Of a stretch of 64,000 nucleotides of DNA, positions 34,407-50,745 are shown in pieces. The notes under the pieces are model-generated. The model made no database searches and was not told where the DNA came from. It saw nothing but the letters and a program-made list of their open reading frames with translations. A program made the translations under genes and the position numbers. Source of the stretch: Tilletiaria anomala UBC 951 (taxonomy: Eukaryota; Basidiomycota; Exobasidiomycetes; Georgefischeriales; Tilletiariaceae); assembly GCF_000711695.1 (NCBI RefSeq), contig NW_013547012.1:1-64000 (forward strand), read 5' to 3'. Every line of letters begins with the position of its first letter. Position 1 is the first letter of the stretch.

Positions 34407-36097
34407 GTGATATGTTTAATGCACCTTGGTTTTGAATCTACGATGCAATAAGGAGCTCTATTGGACTGGGGGCGTGGAGGAAGGCGCATCAGATTCGGTC
34501 AACTGGTTGAAGAGACATGCCTTTAGATGCGTCTCGAAGCGCCTGCGGCACGCCAACTCCGCCTGGGGCACACCCGGGAGCTGCCTGGACACAGTCACTA
34601 CAAAGGCCTTGTGACTCATTGCCGCCACCAGACAGGGTTCGGCACCAAGAGGGCTGCGAGAATTACGACTCACCAAGCAATGCGACAGGCCTGGCAGCTG
34701 AAGCGTGCTAGCTCTCCTCCTCATTGGCAAACTTCTTCCTGCACCTGAACAATGCGTTGAACAACGCACATGGACGTGACGTATAGGCTCACTATCATCA
34801 CCAGCAACCACCAATAACCTCACTCTCGCACCAACTTCTCTGGGCCTTGCAAGGAGGCGCGCGAGGGCGCGTGTGCGTGATGAACTGGAGCATGATTCAG
34901 TCTGGCCCCCGGGTTCCGCATTCCGACTTCCGCCAACGTGCCTCACACGCGAACTAGAACGCGAACTAGAACGAAAAATAAACAAATAAAAAAGCAACTT
35001 TAAAAAGAATCAAAGGTCGGGCTCCAGACCCCGTGTTCAACTAACCTGTGGGCACTGTGCAGTAGAGTTTGAGTCTTCCGCGTGCCCTTGTCGGCGCAGA
35101 GCGCGGACCCTGGTCAGGGCCAGGGCTGGACAGATAGATCTTCGATATGCTTTGGAGAGTCTTATCAACAATATACTCAACGACTTGGGTGCTGTGAAAG
35201 TGGTTCGATGATTTGGTTGCCATGCGGTGACGCGTGTTTATTTACAGGGTCGTGTACCATCGCCGCCGCTGATAGCAAAAGGCATGTCTACGTTGGCTGG
35301 CGTAAGCAGAATGATAACAGCAGCTTGCTATGCATTTGCTCATGCTCGATTAATGGGGTTGGGATTCCTCTTTGTATTTGATCGAGAGATAATGACGATA
35401 TGTTGAGGAAGTGAAGAGCAGAGAAGCGCTGCCAACAACGCACGCTGAATGCAACTTGCTTGAAGGAGGCCATAGGCACTTTCGACCGTCTCGTTACTGT
35501 ATTGACGGATTCCCCCCATCGGCTCATCCCTCAACCCAAAATTGTCACATGGTTCGATCAGCGGCCAGCATGGAGTAGCTTGCACAGCAAATCGATGATG
35601 TGAGCGATGCACACACACCCCACCAGCTCGTGTCACTCATGTACTTGTAAAGGCTGCCGTTCATGAAAGGGAACTAACACCAAAGCCAACGACAACGACA
35701 ACTCTGACACGACAAGCGTCCGTATCAGAGAGAGGATTGCAATTCGTCGGTCCATCATCAAACGGTGACCGTCGCTTCCTCATCGCTTCACGGTTCTCAC
35801 CCTTCGGGCCCCATTCGCGCCTATTTCCCGCTGTCCCCACACCGCCCCCGCTCTCACTAGGTTCTAATTGCTTGCGCTGGTGGATACGTATGTACAACAC
35901 GATTGAAGCTCAGCTGGCGGTACCAGTGGCTGATCGACTCTGAAGGAAAACCTCACCAGTGCTGGCCACGCAAGCTATTGCAGTTCGCAGCGAATGCCGA
36001 CTGCACTCGGTGACTTGACCGTCAACAACTTATGCATAACGTAAAAAGCCACACTCTCCAATTTCGGACACCAAGAGGCCTTCACCAAGTAAATGCC
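34407..36097. promoter_or_regulatory. Divergent intergenic region, SQS1 / pyroglutamyl peptidase
   Basis: 1.7 kb between two outward-facing starts. A minus-strand frame (34458-34997) contains a possible 53-codon peptide beginning MSHKAFVVTVSRQLPG near 34616, but I know no homologue and give it no gene status. The rest has no conserved frame, tRNA or repeat that I can see. Confidence 0.4.
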
Positions 36098-37748
36098 ATG
36101 GCTCCACTACCGCTGCACCCAACAGTCCCGGCCATGACGTCGGTGCTCGCATCCTCGCAAGATAGACCCGCCATCGACGATGAAGACAGGCCCATCGAGG
36201 TGCTGTTCACCGGGTTCGGGGTGAGTACAAAACTTGCGGAGTAGCGTGCAAGAATCATCCTGCTGATCATCTACCGCATTGGTCACCAATGTTTCATGCG
36301 CATACATGCAGCCCTTCTCGAGTTTCCAGCACAACCCCTCCTGGCTGGCCGTCAAACCGCTGCACGGCCTTACCCTACGCGGAAGCACCTTCCCCGCAAT
36401 GGGCAGCACCTCGACGACGACAGCGGCGCAGCATCAGGCCAATGACATGCGTACGGACAAGAAGCGCAAGGCCGTCCACCTGCAGGCGATCCAGATCCCC
36501 GTCGCGTACTCGGCCGTGCTCGACACCGTGCCGCGTATCCACAACAACACGCCGCGTCTCCCGCCACCCACGGCCGAGCCGTGGCTCGACCCCGCCGGCG
36601 CGCACGATGGCAGCGCTGGCGATGGCCGCTCCTTCCCACACGGCTACCGCGGCCTACAGCATGTGCCGCGGTCGCACCGCAGGCAGCAGCAGCAGCGTAG
36701 TGATGACGATGACCGTACAGGTGGGCGTGGAGGGGGGGAAGGTGACGGCGGCTACGATGTCGTCATCCACGTCGGCGTCGGGCGCTCCGGGTTCATGCGC
36801 TTAGAGACCCGGGCGCACAAGAGCGGGTACCGGTTCCGTGATAGGAGAAATGCCCTCGCGCCGTTCGTCTACGGCGACCAGGCGGCCGTGGTCGCGGTGT
36901 CGGCGGACTCTGGTGGGTTTGGCAGGGAAGTTACGCAGCCTTGGACTCCAATGCAGCGGTATGAGATGGAGCGATTGAATCCGCAGCAGAAGGGCGATGA
37001 ACCTGCTTCATTTTCTTCATTGACATGTGCGACAGCGAGAACGATAAGCAAAGCACCCGAAGGCGAGGGGAGCGAGGACGAGCTTGAGCCCGAGCCCGAG
37101 CCGGCGCACGCACTTCGGCGCGGCTTCCCCGCTTCCGCGTACCCCACTAGCGAAAGCTTCCGCGACGAAGAGCGGCCCAACGGGGCCCCAGACTGCGCGG
37201 CGGACCGTCCCGTCGACGTGCAGGCGCTCATGAACCATCTGCGCGCCGTGCTCCCGCGCATACCGCCCGCGCTGCTGGAGACGCACGCGCAGGTGCAGGC
37301 GAAAGGGCAAAGGCACGATCAAGGCCAGTTACGACACGGCAGTAGTGCGCACGCACCATTGCAGCAGCCGGCGGAGCATATGCGGCAGTTTGGATATACA
37401 TCACAGCCAATGCTGCAGGAGCAGGAGCAACAGCAGGCACAAGCTCGAGCGAAAACCCAAGAAGCCGTCCCAGTGAGCCTCAGCGCTGACGCAGGTCTCT
37501 TCCTATGCGAGTACATCTTTTATGCCTCCCTGGCGGAGAGCAAGCGTGCAGCAGGGCAGGCTGGTTGTCGCCATGAGGTAGCAGCCATGGATGAAGGACC
37601 GGAGGGCCTAGGGAGGGGTGAGGCATGGCGAAGGAAACGCACGAAAGTCCTGTTCGTGCATTGTCCGCCTGTAGGACAGTACATGAGCTCGGAAGAGGTG
37701 CGCGCAGTGCTGCAGGAAATTGCATGGTGGGTTGCTGTGCACGACTGA
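36098..37748 (+). CDS. Pyroglutamyl peptidase I (peptidase C15), enlarged
   Basis: Cysteine peptidase removing N-terminal pyroglutamate. Exons 36098-36220 and 36312-37748 give 519 residues. The C15 blocks are present in order: VLFTGFGPFSSFQHNPSWLA across the splice, IQIPVAYSAVLDTVP, and VVIHVGVGRSGFMRLETRAH with the catalytic Glu at about 206. The catalytic Cys is at about 440 (DAGLFLCEYIFYASL) and the catalytic His at about 491 (VLFVHCPPVG). Typical C15 enzymes have 200-280 residues. The extra length lies mainly in two inserts: about 115-180 (Gly/Arg/Gln/Asp-rich, with a QQQQ run) and about 235-425 (Glu/Gln/Ala-rich, low complexity). The triad is intact, so activity is likely, but the inserts lie between catalytic elements and must loop out. 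The start was chosen as the ATG just before the first conserved block. Confidence 0.88.
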
Positions 37749-37932
37749 GCATCCGTCGAGGTTGTATGTAGGATGGCATGGTGTCATCTCGCAGCCACAA
37801 GTCAAGAGTTGATCCAAAGTCTGTATCATAGCGAGAAAGCAAAATGGAGGGAAATTTTTGACTCCATTCTGCCCATGCTGGCATCACGCATCCATACATT
37901 ACAGCACTCGCTCTCGAGTGAAGGACCGACCC

Positions 37933-38633
37933 CTACGCCTTGATGATGCCCTTCTCGATCAGGTAGTGGGCGATGACCTTGACGGCGTCCTCGACACTCG
38001 TCTTGTCCGCATCGATGTGGATCTCAGGTTTCTGCGGCCGCTCATACGGCGCATCTTCGCTGATGCCCGTGAAGCTCTTGATCTCTCCCTTGCGAACTTT
38101 GGCGTACAAGCCCTTGGGATCGCGCCGCTCGCACTCGGCCAGCGAGGCGTCGACGAAGATCTCGATGAACGGGAGCGCCGGCTTGTGCGACGTGTGCAGC
38201 TTCCGCGCCAGCTCCCGGTCCGCAGCATAAGGCGAGATGAAGGAAGTCACGCACAGCGAGGCGGAGTCAGCGAACAGTAGGGAAACCTGAAGGGCAGAGG
38301 CGAGTCGAGCGTCAGCGACTGAAGACGGACGAGGGCGGAGTTCAATGGTTAGCAAGAACGCACCTCTCCGATCCTTCGAATATTCTCCTCGCGGTCCTTC
38401 TGGCTGAAGCCTAGGTCTTTGTTGAGGCCAAAGCGGATGTTGTCGCCATCGAGGCGGTAGGCATGCAGCCCGCGGTGGAGGAGATATTGCTCGAGCGCCG
38501 TGGCGATCGTCGACTTGCCCGACGCGGAGAGCCCGGTGAGCCAGAGCGTCGCGCCGGTCTGCGCGCGCAGGAACGAGCAGCGCTCCGCGTGCGTCACGTT
38601 GCCAGGGTGGAAGGTGATGTTCGTCGCCATCAT
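37933..38633 (-). CDS. MET14: Adenylylsulfate (APS) kinase
   Basis: Phosphorylates adenosine 5'-phosphosulfate to PAPS in sulfate assimilation, in the cytosol. Exons 38633-38364 and 38286-37933 give 207 residues, the normal length. The P-loop is GLSASGKST (about residues 34-42). The APS-binding block reads [18 protein letters not shown] with [11 protein letters not shown], and [10 protein letters not shown] carries the family's active-site Ser. [18 protein letters not shown] and the lid follow. The 77-base intron (38287-38363) splits the domain right after RRIGE. The start codon is doubled (ATG ATG); either could be used. It lies back to back with ARO1, 386 bases apart. Confidence 0.95.
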
Positions 38634-44508
<5,875 letters not shown>

Positions 44509-44852
44509 TGCAGTCGATAAGGAGCACACACGGTAATGGGACGCGACGGGTGACGATACAGCATTTGCAAACGAGACTGTGGGGCGCGCGTCTTCCTCTA
44601 CTCTACTCTCGTAAATGGAAGCCAAAAGAAGAAGAAAATGGATATCCCATGAATAGATTGATGCTCTAGTTTGGTTCGGCTGGCTGTGATATGCGCAAGC
44701 TCTCACGCAAGAGTGATAAGCGGGTGAAGGTGGAGCCTGCGCCTGGGACTGGGACTGGGACTGGGGCGGCGCTTACATACGTGGGCATGTATGTATATGT
44801 TTGCATGCACATGGCGCAATGTCTATGAAAGGAGGAGGAACGGCGGCCTGCT
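44509..44852. other. Convergent intergenic region ARO1 / ERG3
   Basis: 344 bases holding both 3' ends. It includes a GGGACT repeat of three to four units at about 44744-44765 and a run of GTATGTATATGT near 44785. No gene seen. Confidence 0.45.
44744..44765. repeat. Short GGGACT tandem repeat
   Basis: Three adjacent hexamer units between the ends of ARO1 and ERG3. Simple sequence with no known role. Confidence 0.6.
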
Positions 44853-46049
44853 TCACTCTGTCTTCTCAACCTTCGCCTTGGGATCCGAACCGGCGTCGGG
44901 GACGTCGTGCAAGGGGTCGTCCTCGAGCTTTGGGGCGCGGTAGCTACCGCCGAGGCGGTCGCAGCCGGTAAAGTACTGGCCATAGTTGACGGAGAAGTAG
45001 AGGTGGTGCAGCGTGTGGTGGCTCGGGCCGTTGATGAACTTCTCCAGGGGTGAGTTGCAGATCATGTCGCTGTCGTGGATTAAAATGGACCAGAGGTTGA
45101 CAAAGACAAAGAGGCCAATGTACAGGGTGCGATGTAGGGGGAAGAGGAAGACGAAGATGTGGTAGGGGAGCGACTGAGCGTACCCGTCGAGCGGGTGGAA
45201 GGCGTGCGAAGCAAACGGACTGGGGACGAGCCACTTGTGGTGGGGCTTGTGCACATGCTTATACAGGCGCGGGTGGTGCTCGAGGCGGTGGACCCAGTAG
45301 ATGCACGCGTCGGTGAAGAGCAGGAAGAAAGGCGTGCTGATGAGCGCAGCATAGGTCCAGCCGTGCAAGCCGAACCAGCGGTCGGCCCAGGGCCCCTGGT
45401 TGATGTGTGAGTAGAGCCGGCTGTGCCCGCGGACCTCTGCAACGAACCAGGGCAGGGTGAGTGCGTCGAGAACAGGGAAGGCGCGCAGCGACGCGGCGAT
45501 CTCGAGGCGGACCTGGTTCTTGAGGAAGCGCGGGTGGCGCAGCATGGCCTTGTTGAAGAGGAAGCGGTAGCTGAGCCCGGCAAAGAGAAAGTAAAGCAGG
45601 AGGATGCCGACGTAGGTGATCGCGTAGAGCGAGAGCGACTGGCGCAGTATGCTCGAGCGCGGTAGCGCACTCAGATGCGACACGGCGGGCCAGTCGAGCG
45701 CGGCGTACGCTGTGTCCGGCAGCGGGGTGTCTGCTATCCGCGCTACATCTACTGCTGGGATCGAGTGGGAAGCGGGCCAGGCGGCCCTTGCGAGCGTGCT
45801 AGTGAGGTTGTGCAGAAAGCCCTTGGCACCGGCGGCGCCGGCAATGCGCGTGTGGGCGGCGTGCGCGAGGGTGGCATGGGTCTGCCCATCGGCGAGAAAG
45901 GCGCTTAGCAGCGCGGGAGAGCGGCGCAGCAGCGGTGAGCTGGGCGAGGCGGGCAGCACGACGGCGTAGAGCGCGTCGAGGACGTACTCGTCAAAGTAAT
46001 GCAGCACGACGTCCATCGTTGTGGTCGCCGAAGGCGGCGAGGAAGGCAA
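44853..46049 (-). CDS. ERG3: C-5 sterol desaturase
   Basis: Di-iron membrane enzyme introducing the C5(6) double bond in ergosterol synthesis, in the endoplasmic reticulum. Single exon, 398 residues, the usual length. The histidine boxes of the fatty acid hydroxylase superfamily are complete: HRLEHHPRLYKHVHKPHHK (two boxes) and PSHHTLHHLYFSVNYGQYFT. Hydrophobic helices include SLYAITYVGILLLYFLFAGL and STPFFLLFTDACIY. The N-terminal 110 residues form an Ala/His-rich lumenal or cytosolic segment. The C-terminus ends in a KAKVEKTE tail without a clear KKXX signal. Absence of introns contrasts with its neighbours. Erg3 is a known azole-resistance determinant in other fungi; no such claim is made for this allele. 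Confidence 0.95.
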   Translation of the reverse strand: MPSSPPSATTTMDVVLHYFDEYVLDALYAVVLPASPSSPLLRRSPALLSAFLADGQTHATLAHAAHTRIAGAAGAKGFLHNLTSTLARAAWPASHSIPAVDVARIADTPLPDTAYAALDWPAVSHLSALPRSSILRQSLSLYAITYVGILLLYFLFAGLSYRFLFNKAMLRHPRFLKNQVRLEIAASLRAFPVLDALTLPWFVAEVRGHSRLYSHINQGPWADRWFGLHGWTYAALISTPFFLLFTDACIYWVHRLEHHPRLYKHVHKPHHKWLVPSPFASHAFHPLDGYAQSLPYHIFVFLFPLHRTLYIGLFVFVNLWSILIHDSDMICNSPLEKFINGPSHHTLHHLYFSVNYGQYFTGCDRLGGSYRAPKLEDDPLHDVPDAGSDPKAKVEKTE

Positions 46050-46892
46050 CGAGAGGAGTTGAGCTGCAGAGTGCGAGCGAGGCTGGAGGCAGGAAGCTCA
46101 AGGCGCTGGCGAGGCGAGCGTGCTTGTGGGGTATAAAAGTGCGTGGCGATGCGATGCTACAAGCCACTCGTATACGACGCATGAGCATTTCCTTGACGAT
46201 GTTACAGTCGAGTACACTCCAATACCCACAGACAATGTCGTACATGACTCCCTCTACTAGGCAGAAACATTTCACACACCCGCCACACCACACAGACACA
46301 GTGCCAGCAGGCACGAGAAGAAAAGGAAACCCGCAGATCGTCAGATCACATCGCATGATAACCCAGACAAGAGTGGCATGACTTTTTGCTAGACTCTCCT
46401 CGTGCCGCCATCGTCAGGGGACCAGCGCGCACCGGCACCTGCACCGGCACTGCACCACAGCGCAGTGCTGCCTTACACACCACGGCACACACCGAGTCCC
46501 GCAGACTTCTGAGACTGCTGCCGTCGGACCTTGGTCTTGTCGGCGTGCCGCACAGACGGACACCTCTGGGATGCTTAAAAGGGTTGGGCTATCGAAATGC
46601 ACCGAATTAGATGGGATGGTGTCGGATCGCTGCAACCCTACTGTCATCACCCAAGTAGATCTATCTCTATCGCACGAGATGCACCGAATGCTCCGCAGCG
46701 CAACATGACACACCTTGCCCCTTCCCGAAAGGATAGGTTGATATATACCATGTACATACACATGATACAATCACGCTCGTCCTCTCATCCTTCTTCAAGG
46801 TCGTCTACGGTCCAGTCAAGCCTGCCCTTCCGCCGCTTGTACCAGTAACGCCAGCTCATTGTTCACCCTCCTCCCCCAGCAGCAGGCTGGCC
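46050..46892. promoter_or_regulatory. Divergent promoter region ERG3 / BOL1
   Basis: 843 bases between two outward-facing starts. It contains GATATATACC at about 46739, a TATA-like element some 150 bases before the BolA start. No conserved frame. Confidence 0.4.
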
Positions 46893-47366
46893 ATGACCGC
46901 CTGGCGCCCACTCCCCCGTTTCCTTCGGCAGCAAGCTTTCTCTCCGTCTTTGTCCTTTTCCTTCTCCGCGCCGACGACGACCTCACTCGCCAGGATGTCC
47001 TCAAGCACAACGCCGCCTACCGCCACGGACACAGACGGCTCGCTGGAAGCGTCGATGCGCGCCAAGCTCGCCGCCGCGCTCGCACCACTGCACACGCTGC
47101 GCATCCGCAACGACAGCAGCAAGCACGCGCACCACGCTGCGATGGTCGCTGCGCGCGCGCAGGCCGCCGCGACGGTGTCTCGGCTTGAAACGCACTTCTT
47201 CGTTGAAGCCGTCTCGGGCGCGTTCAACGGGCTCAGTAGCCTGCAGCGCCACCGCATGGTCCATGCGCTGCTCAGCGACGAGTTCCAACGCCGCGGGCTC
47301 CATGCGCTCAGCCTCAGGCTCAAGACGCCCGACGAGGTCGAGAAGGAGAAAGCCGCACAGCAGTAG
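46893..47366 (+). CDS. BOL1: BolA-family protein, probably mitochondrial
   Basis: BolA proteins work with monothiol glutaredoxins in iron-sulfur cluster delivery. Single exon, 157 residues. The first 34 residues (MTAWRPLPRFLRQQAFSP and following) are basic and Ser-rich without acids, like a mitochondrial presequence. A second ATG at 46995 would give a cytosolic form. The BolA fold runs from about 50 to 150: MRAKLAAALAPLHTLRIRND, then HFFVEAVSGAFNGLSSLQRH and RMVHALLSDEF, ending GLHALSLRLKTPDE. The conserved His in the helix after the RH motif and the C-terminal ALSLRLKTP strand are present. Assignment to Bol1 rather than Bol3 is inference from the SSKHAHH-like cluster-ligand loop. Confidence 0.88.
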   Translation: MTAWRPLPRFLRQQAFSPSLSFSFSAPTTTSLARMSSSTTPPTATDTDGSLEASMRAKLAAALAPLHTLRIRNDSSKHAHHAAMVAARAQAAATVSRLETHFFVEAVSGAFNGLSSLQRHRMVHALLSDEFQRRGLHALSLRLKTPDEVEKEKAAQQ

Positions 47367-49120
47367 AGCGGCAGCTGCTGCAGGTCTTCCCAAGCAAGCA
47401 GACCCCTTCATCATCATCATCAGCACCAGCAGCATCGACTGACAAGGTCGGGCACGGCCTACAAGGCTGCCTGTCTCCATGCGCCGCCCTCCCTCCCGTC
47501 GAGCGAAGCGCAACGCCTTACCCAAGCATTGCACCCGGCGCGCGCATCCGTGGCGCCTCGGCGCTCCCAGAAGCACACGCGCACACTCATTCTCAACCGC
47601 TCGCTCAGAAGCCACGTGTCACCGTCGTGCCTTGGTCCATGGCGCACCGCCCGCCATAGTTTGGCTCTTACCGTACTTCGCAACATTCCTCACTGGTGCT
47701 GAGCCAGGCTGTCCGCTGGCTGCGCTTTCATTTTGGGGTGGAAGCTTTTGTGTCCACGAGCATATACTACATGTCTCATATATAGAGAAATAGATCGGAT
47801 GTAGGGCAATTGGGTGATGTGACCTGACATGGCGGCATGATGCATCAATTCACGACCTTTATTGCTCTTTTAAGAAAACTCTTTCTTGGCTGCACATTGA
47901 CCCGACAAACCCATGGCCTGCGATCCCCGGTGCTCAGAAAACGAGCGAGTGGGGAGAGACGGGGTGAGCGGGCTTCGATAGAGCCGTACCCTGGTGTATT
48001 ACCCTGTGCTCCGCGGTGTTGTGCGATACTGTGCTAGAGTGAGCACACTAGCGCACGCGAGCGACGATCCCTCGCAGATCCACCAACACCGCCCGGAGAC
48101 GGTAGCCTTCCTTCCGCCTTCCCGGCGAGATCGAGGGCAAACCCGATTCGCCGCACAAAAAGGGAACGCGGAGGGAAAGTTGCCGCATGCGGGCATCGAT
48201 CGATCTGCCTAAGCGTCCATCCGCCGGCCCATTCTCTGCCTGCGACCCCAGCTGATGACGAAACGAGCATGGCGAGTATCCAAGGAATATCAACACGCCG
48301 CACGCTCGGACCGCAGCGAGTACAGGGTTGTGAAGAACTTTTCACTGCGTCTTTCGTGGTCGTGGTCGTGATGGAAGAGGAGAAAGAGAAGAAGAGAAGA
48401 AAAGGAAGAAATGGCGAAGGAGAAAAATATACCAGGAGCGGAAGCGTTCACTTGGACAACCAAGAAAAGAAAGAAAGTAAAAGAATAAAGAATAAAAAGC
48501 CATCCGCGCTCCGCAACAGTCTCATTCATTCTATCGTCTATGGTTACGTCGAATGGCCTCCTAATGGAGTTGAATGCCGGCCGTCGATAGGGTCTCCCAC
48601 ACGGCTAACAACTAACTGACAGGCACGACGTAAAAAACACCCAGATATTCGCACCCCCAGTAGGGTCGAAGACGGTCCCGCAACAAACCAAGCTTCAGCA
48701 TCAACGCTCACGAATGGCGTGCGGTGCATTGCACACCGTGGGCGTTTGCCAACGCTCGATCGCCGCGACAAGACACAGTCGCTGGAAGGTAGATTGCAAG
48801 CCGGTCCAAACCCCGCTTGGCAGGCTAGGACTGCCCTGCCCTGCGCATCCGCACAGCTCACCTCACATCACCATCGTCATGAACGCACACCTGCAAATGG
48901 CACAGGCGCGAGACTGCAGGAAGGGCTCGCGTATTCGTAACCGTGTCAGAGGGCGAGATCAGACGCGCGCACGTGAGCGCGACGGAGGCTACTGCACAAG
49001 CGGCCAAGGGGCACGGGGGCGTGATGGCAAATGCAGTGTATCATACGCTTGCGGTGCGTTGGATGCCATCTTATCGTACAAACTCTCCTGGCCCGCCCAG
49101 CGGCACCTGCCTCGAGACGC
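47367..49120. other. Long convergent intergenic region
   Basis: 1.75 kb between BOL1 (+) and PUP2 (-). It is unusually long for a convergent gap here. It holds a purine-rich tract (about 48370-48500, AAGAGAAG-type, reading as a Lys/Glu/Arg-rich chance frame) and a TATATAGAG near 47776. No protein or RNA gene could be supported. Confidence 0.4.
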
Positions 49121-50149
49121 TCAATTGATCGCCTCTACGAGCGGCTTGAGTTCCTCCTCCTTGAGTATCCTGAACTGCCCGCTCGGCCTGCCGTCCTCGC
49201 TCGTGCGCGGGGTGACGACGGCGAGCTGCACGTTCTTCTCGTCCAGTTTCTCCTCCATCACTTGCTTTAGCACCCGTAGCGTCAGCAACTCTGCGTCGTG
49301 TAGGGACATGTCCTGAAGGAGGGAAAAACGGAAAAAGGAGGTTTGGGAGTCAGCTTGAAAGGTCGAAGGACCGACTTAGACTCTAGCGATGTGCCGCGTA
49401 CCTTTGTGTACTTTTCCTGCAGCTCTCCTTGCGCGCCTTCTGAGCCGCTCCCAATTGCTTTCGCATCGAATCGCACGAATGTCCCTGACGGATCGGCATG
49501 GTAGCTGCACGCAGAGAAGGAAAGCACAATTCATGGTCATTATGAAGAAGGGAACGGGAGTGAGGCAGAGAGGCTCACAGTTGCGGCCCTAGTTCGTCAA
49601 TCCCCGCGATGAGCAATGCGACACCGAATGGCCGACTCATCATCGCCTCGTCATCCTCTGTCGACTCTCCGAAGCGCAGCGCCAGATCGCACACTGCCTG
49701 CGTCACCGATGAGACTTTGATCTCCTCGTCGTACGTGAATGCATGGTTCTGACTAGTGACGCGAGCATGGTCGATCATGGTCCTTGCATCGGCTACGAGC
49801 CCGCTCATCGCTGCGCCGAGATGCTTGTCGATCTCCATGATCTTCTCGATGCTAGACGACTCGAGCAGGCTGGAATGCACGCGCTTCTCCACACCTAGCA
49901 CCACGCCCTCTTTGGTGGAGATGCCGATTGTCGTCGAGCCGAGCTTGATTGCCTCGATGGCATATTCGACTTGGAACAGGCGCCCCTCTGGTGAAAAAGT
50001 GTTCACACCGCGGTCTGCAAGCAAGAGCCCCCCCATGCAGCGAAGCGACGTTGCGCCGAGCGGGTCGTCAGCGCCGTGTGCGGCCACTGCTTGTGCGCCC
50101 ACCCGTGGGCGTGAGGATACTCACCGTATTCGGATCTGGTTAGAAACAT
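49121..50149 (-). CDS. PUP2: 20S proteasome subunit alpha-5
   Basis: Structural alpha-ring subunit of the 20S proteasome. Four exons, 50149-50125, 50014-49579, 49504-49402 and 49312-49121, give 251 residues, the family length. Exon 1 codes only MFLTRSEYD, the classic alpha-5 start. The alpha-subunit signature follows ([20 protein letters not shown]), then [20 protein letters not shown], and [15 protein letters not shown]. The fourth exon carries the C-terminal helix and tail ([20 protein letters not shown]). Splice sites are all gt...ag with introns of 74-110 bases. The gene faces away from the ENT3-like gene across a 596-base spacer. Confidence 0.95.
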
Positions 50150-50745
50150 GGCTGCAGCTTCCGATTATGGCCGGGTTGGGTGTTCTCTCTCGAGCGGCTG
50201 CACACAATCTCGAAGCTGCTCTGAGTGATGATGGCAGTTGCCAATCGAGAGCGATCTATACATGAAGGCAGCTGACTGCTGAGTATCTGCCACATAGAAG
50301 AACGCGTATGCGACATGCAACTCGCGGACTAGCAACGATGCGGCGTGCAGTTCCGCCCCTCCTATTCATAACCGCGCACACTGGCAGGGCGTGAGCCCGT
50401 GCGCGCGTGATGGTGCTGTCCTCAGTCCTGCTGCTTGCATGCTGGACGTAAGGTGCTTCAGTTTCTAGCTCGCAACACACCCTGCCTATATCCAGCAGCC
50501 TGTTTCTGGGCACATCGACTGGTCGAGACGAGACGATCATCGGGCGCTGTGCAGATTCCTGCGGGGCCGCAAGCTGCGAGCTACCTCTGTGTGTGCATTG
50601 CGAAGCGGGCCAGAGCCATCCCAACCTGCTCCTTATTCCGGCATCCTGTGTGATACCCCCCTCCCCCCCGGGGGTCTAGGAAGCACCTTGTGCACACTGC
50701 TGCTCACTCTTCGCGCGAAAGACCGGATCACGCTCAACGCCCAAG
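50150..50745. promoter_or_regulatory. Divergent promoter region PUP2 / ENT3
   Basis: 596 bases between two starts. It contains a C-rich run with adjoining G-run at 50656-50674. I looked for but did not see a clean Rpn4 (PACE, GGTGGCAAA) element. No gene seen. Confidence 0.4.
50656..50674. repeat. C-run/G-run block
   Basis: Two C-runs (six and seven bases, split by one T) followed by a run of five G. On the minus strand it is G-rich and palindromic at its edge. It lies in the PUP2/ENT3 promoter gap. Confidence 0.6.

Noticed and set aside
34458-34997. Minus-strand frame with possible peptide beginning MSHKAFVVTV
   Set aside because: No known family, no splice support; left as part of the intergenic entry.
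48269-48619. Lys/Glu-rich 116-codon frame
   Set aside because: Generated by a purine-rich tract; not protein-like over its length.
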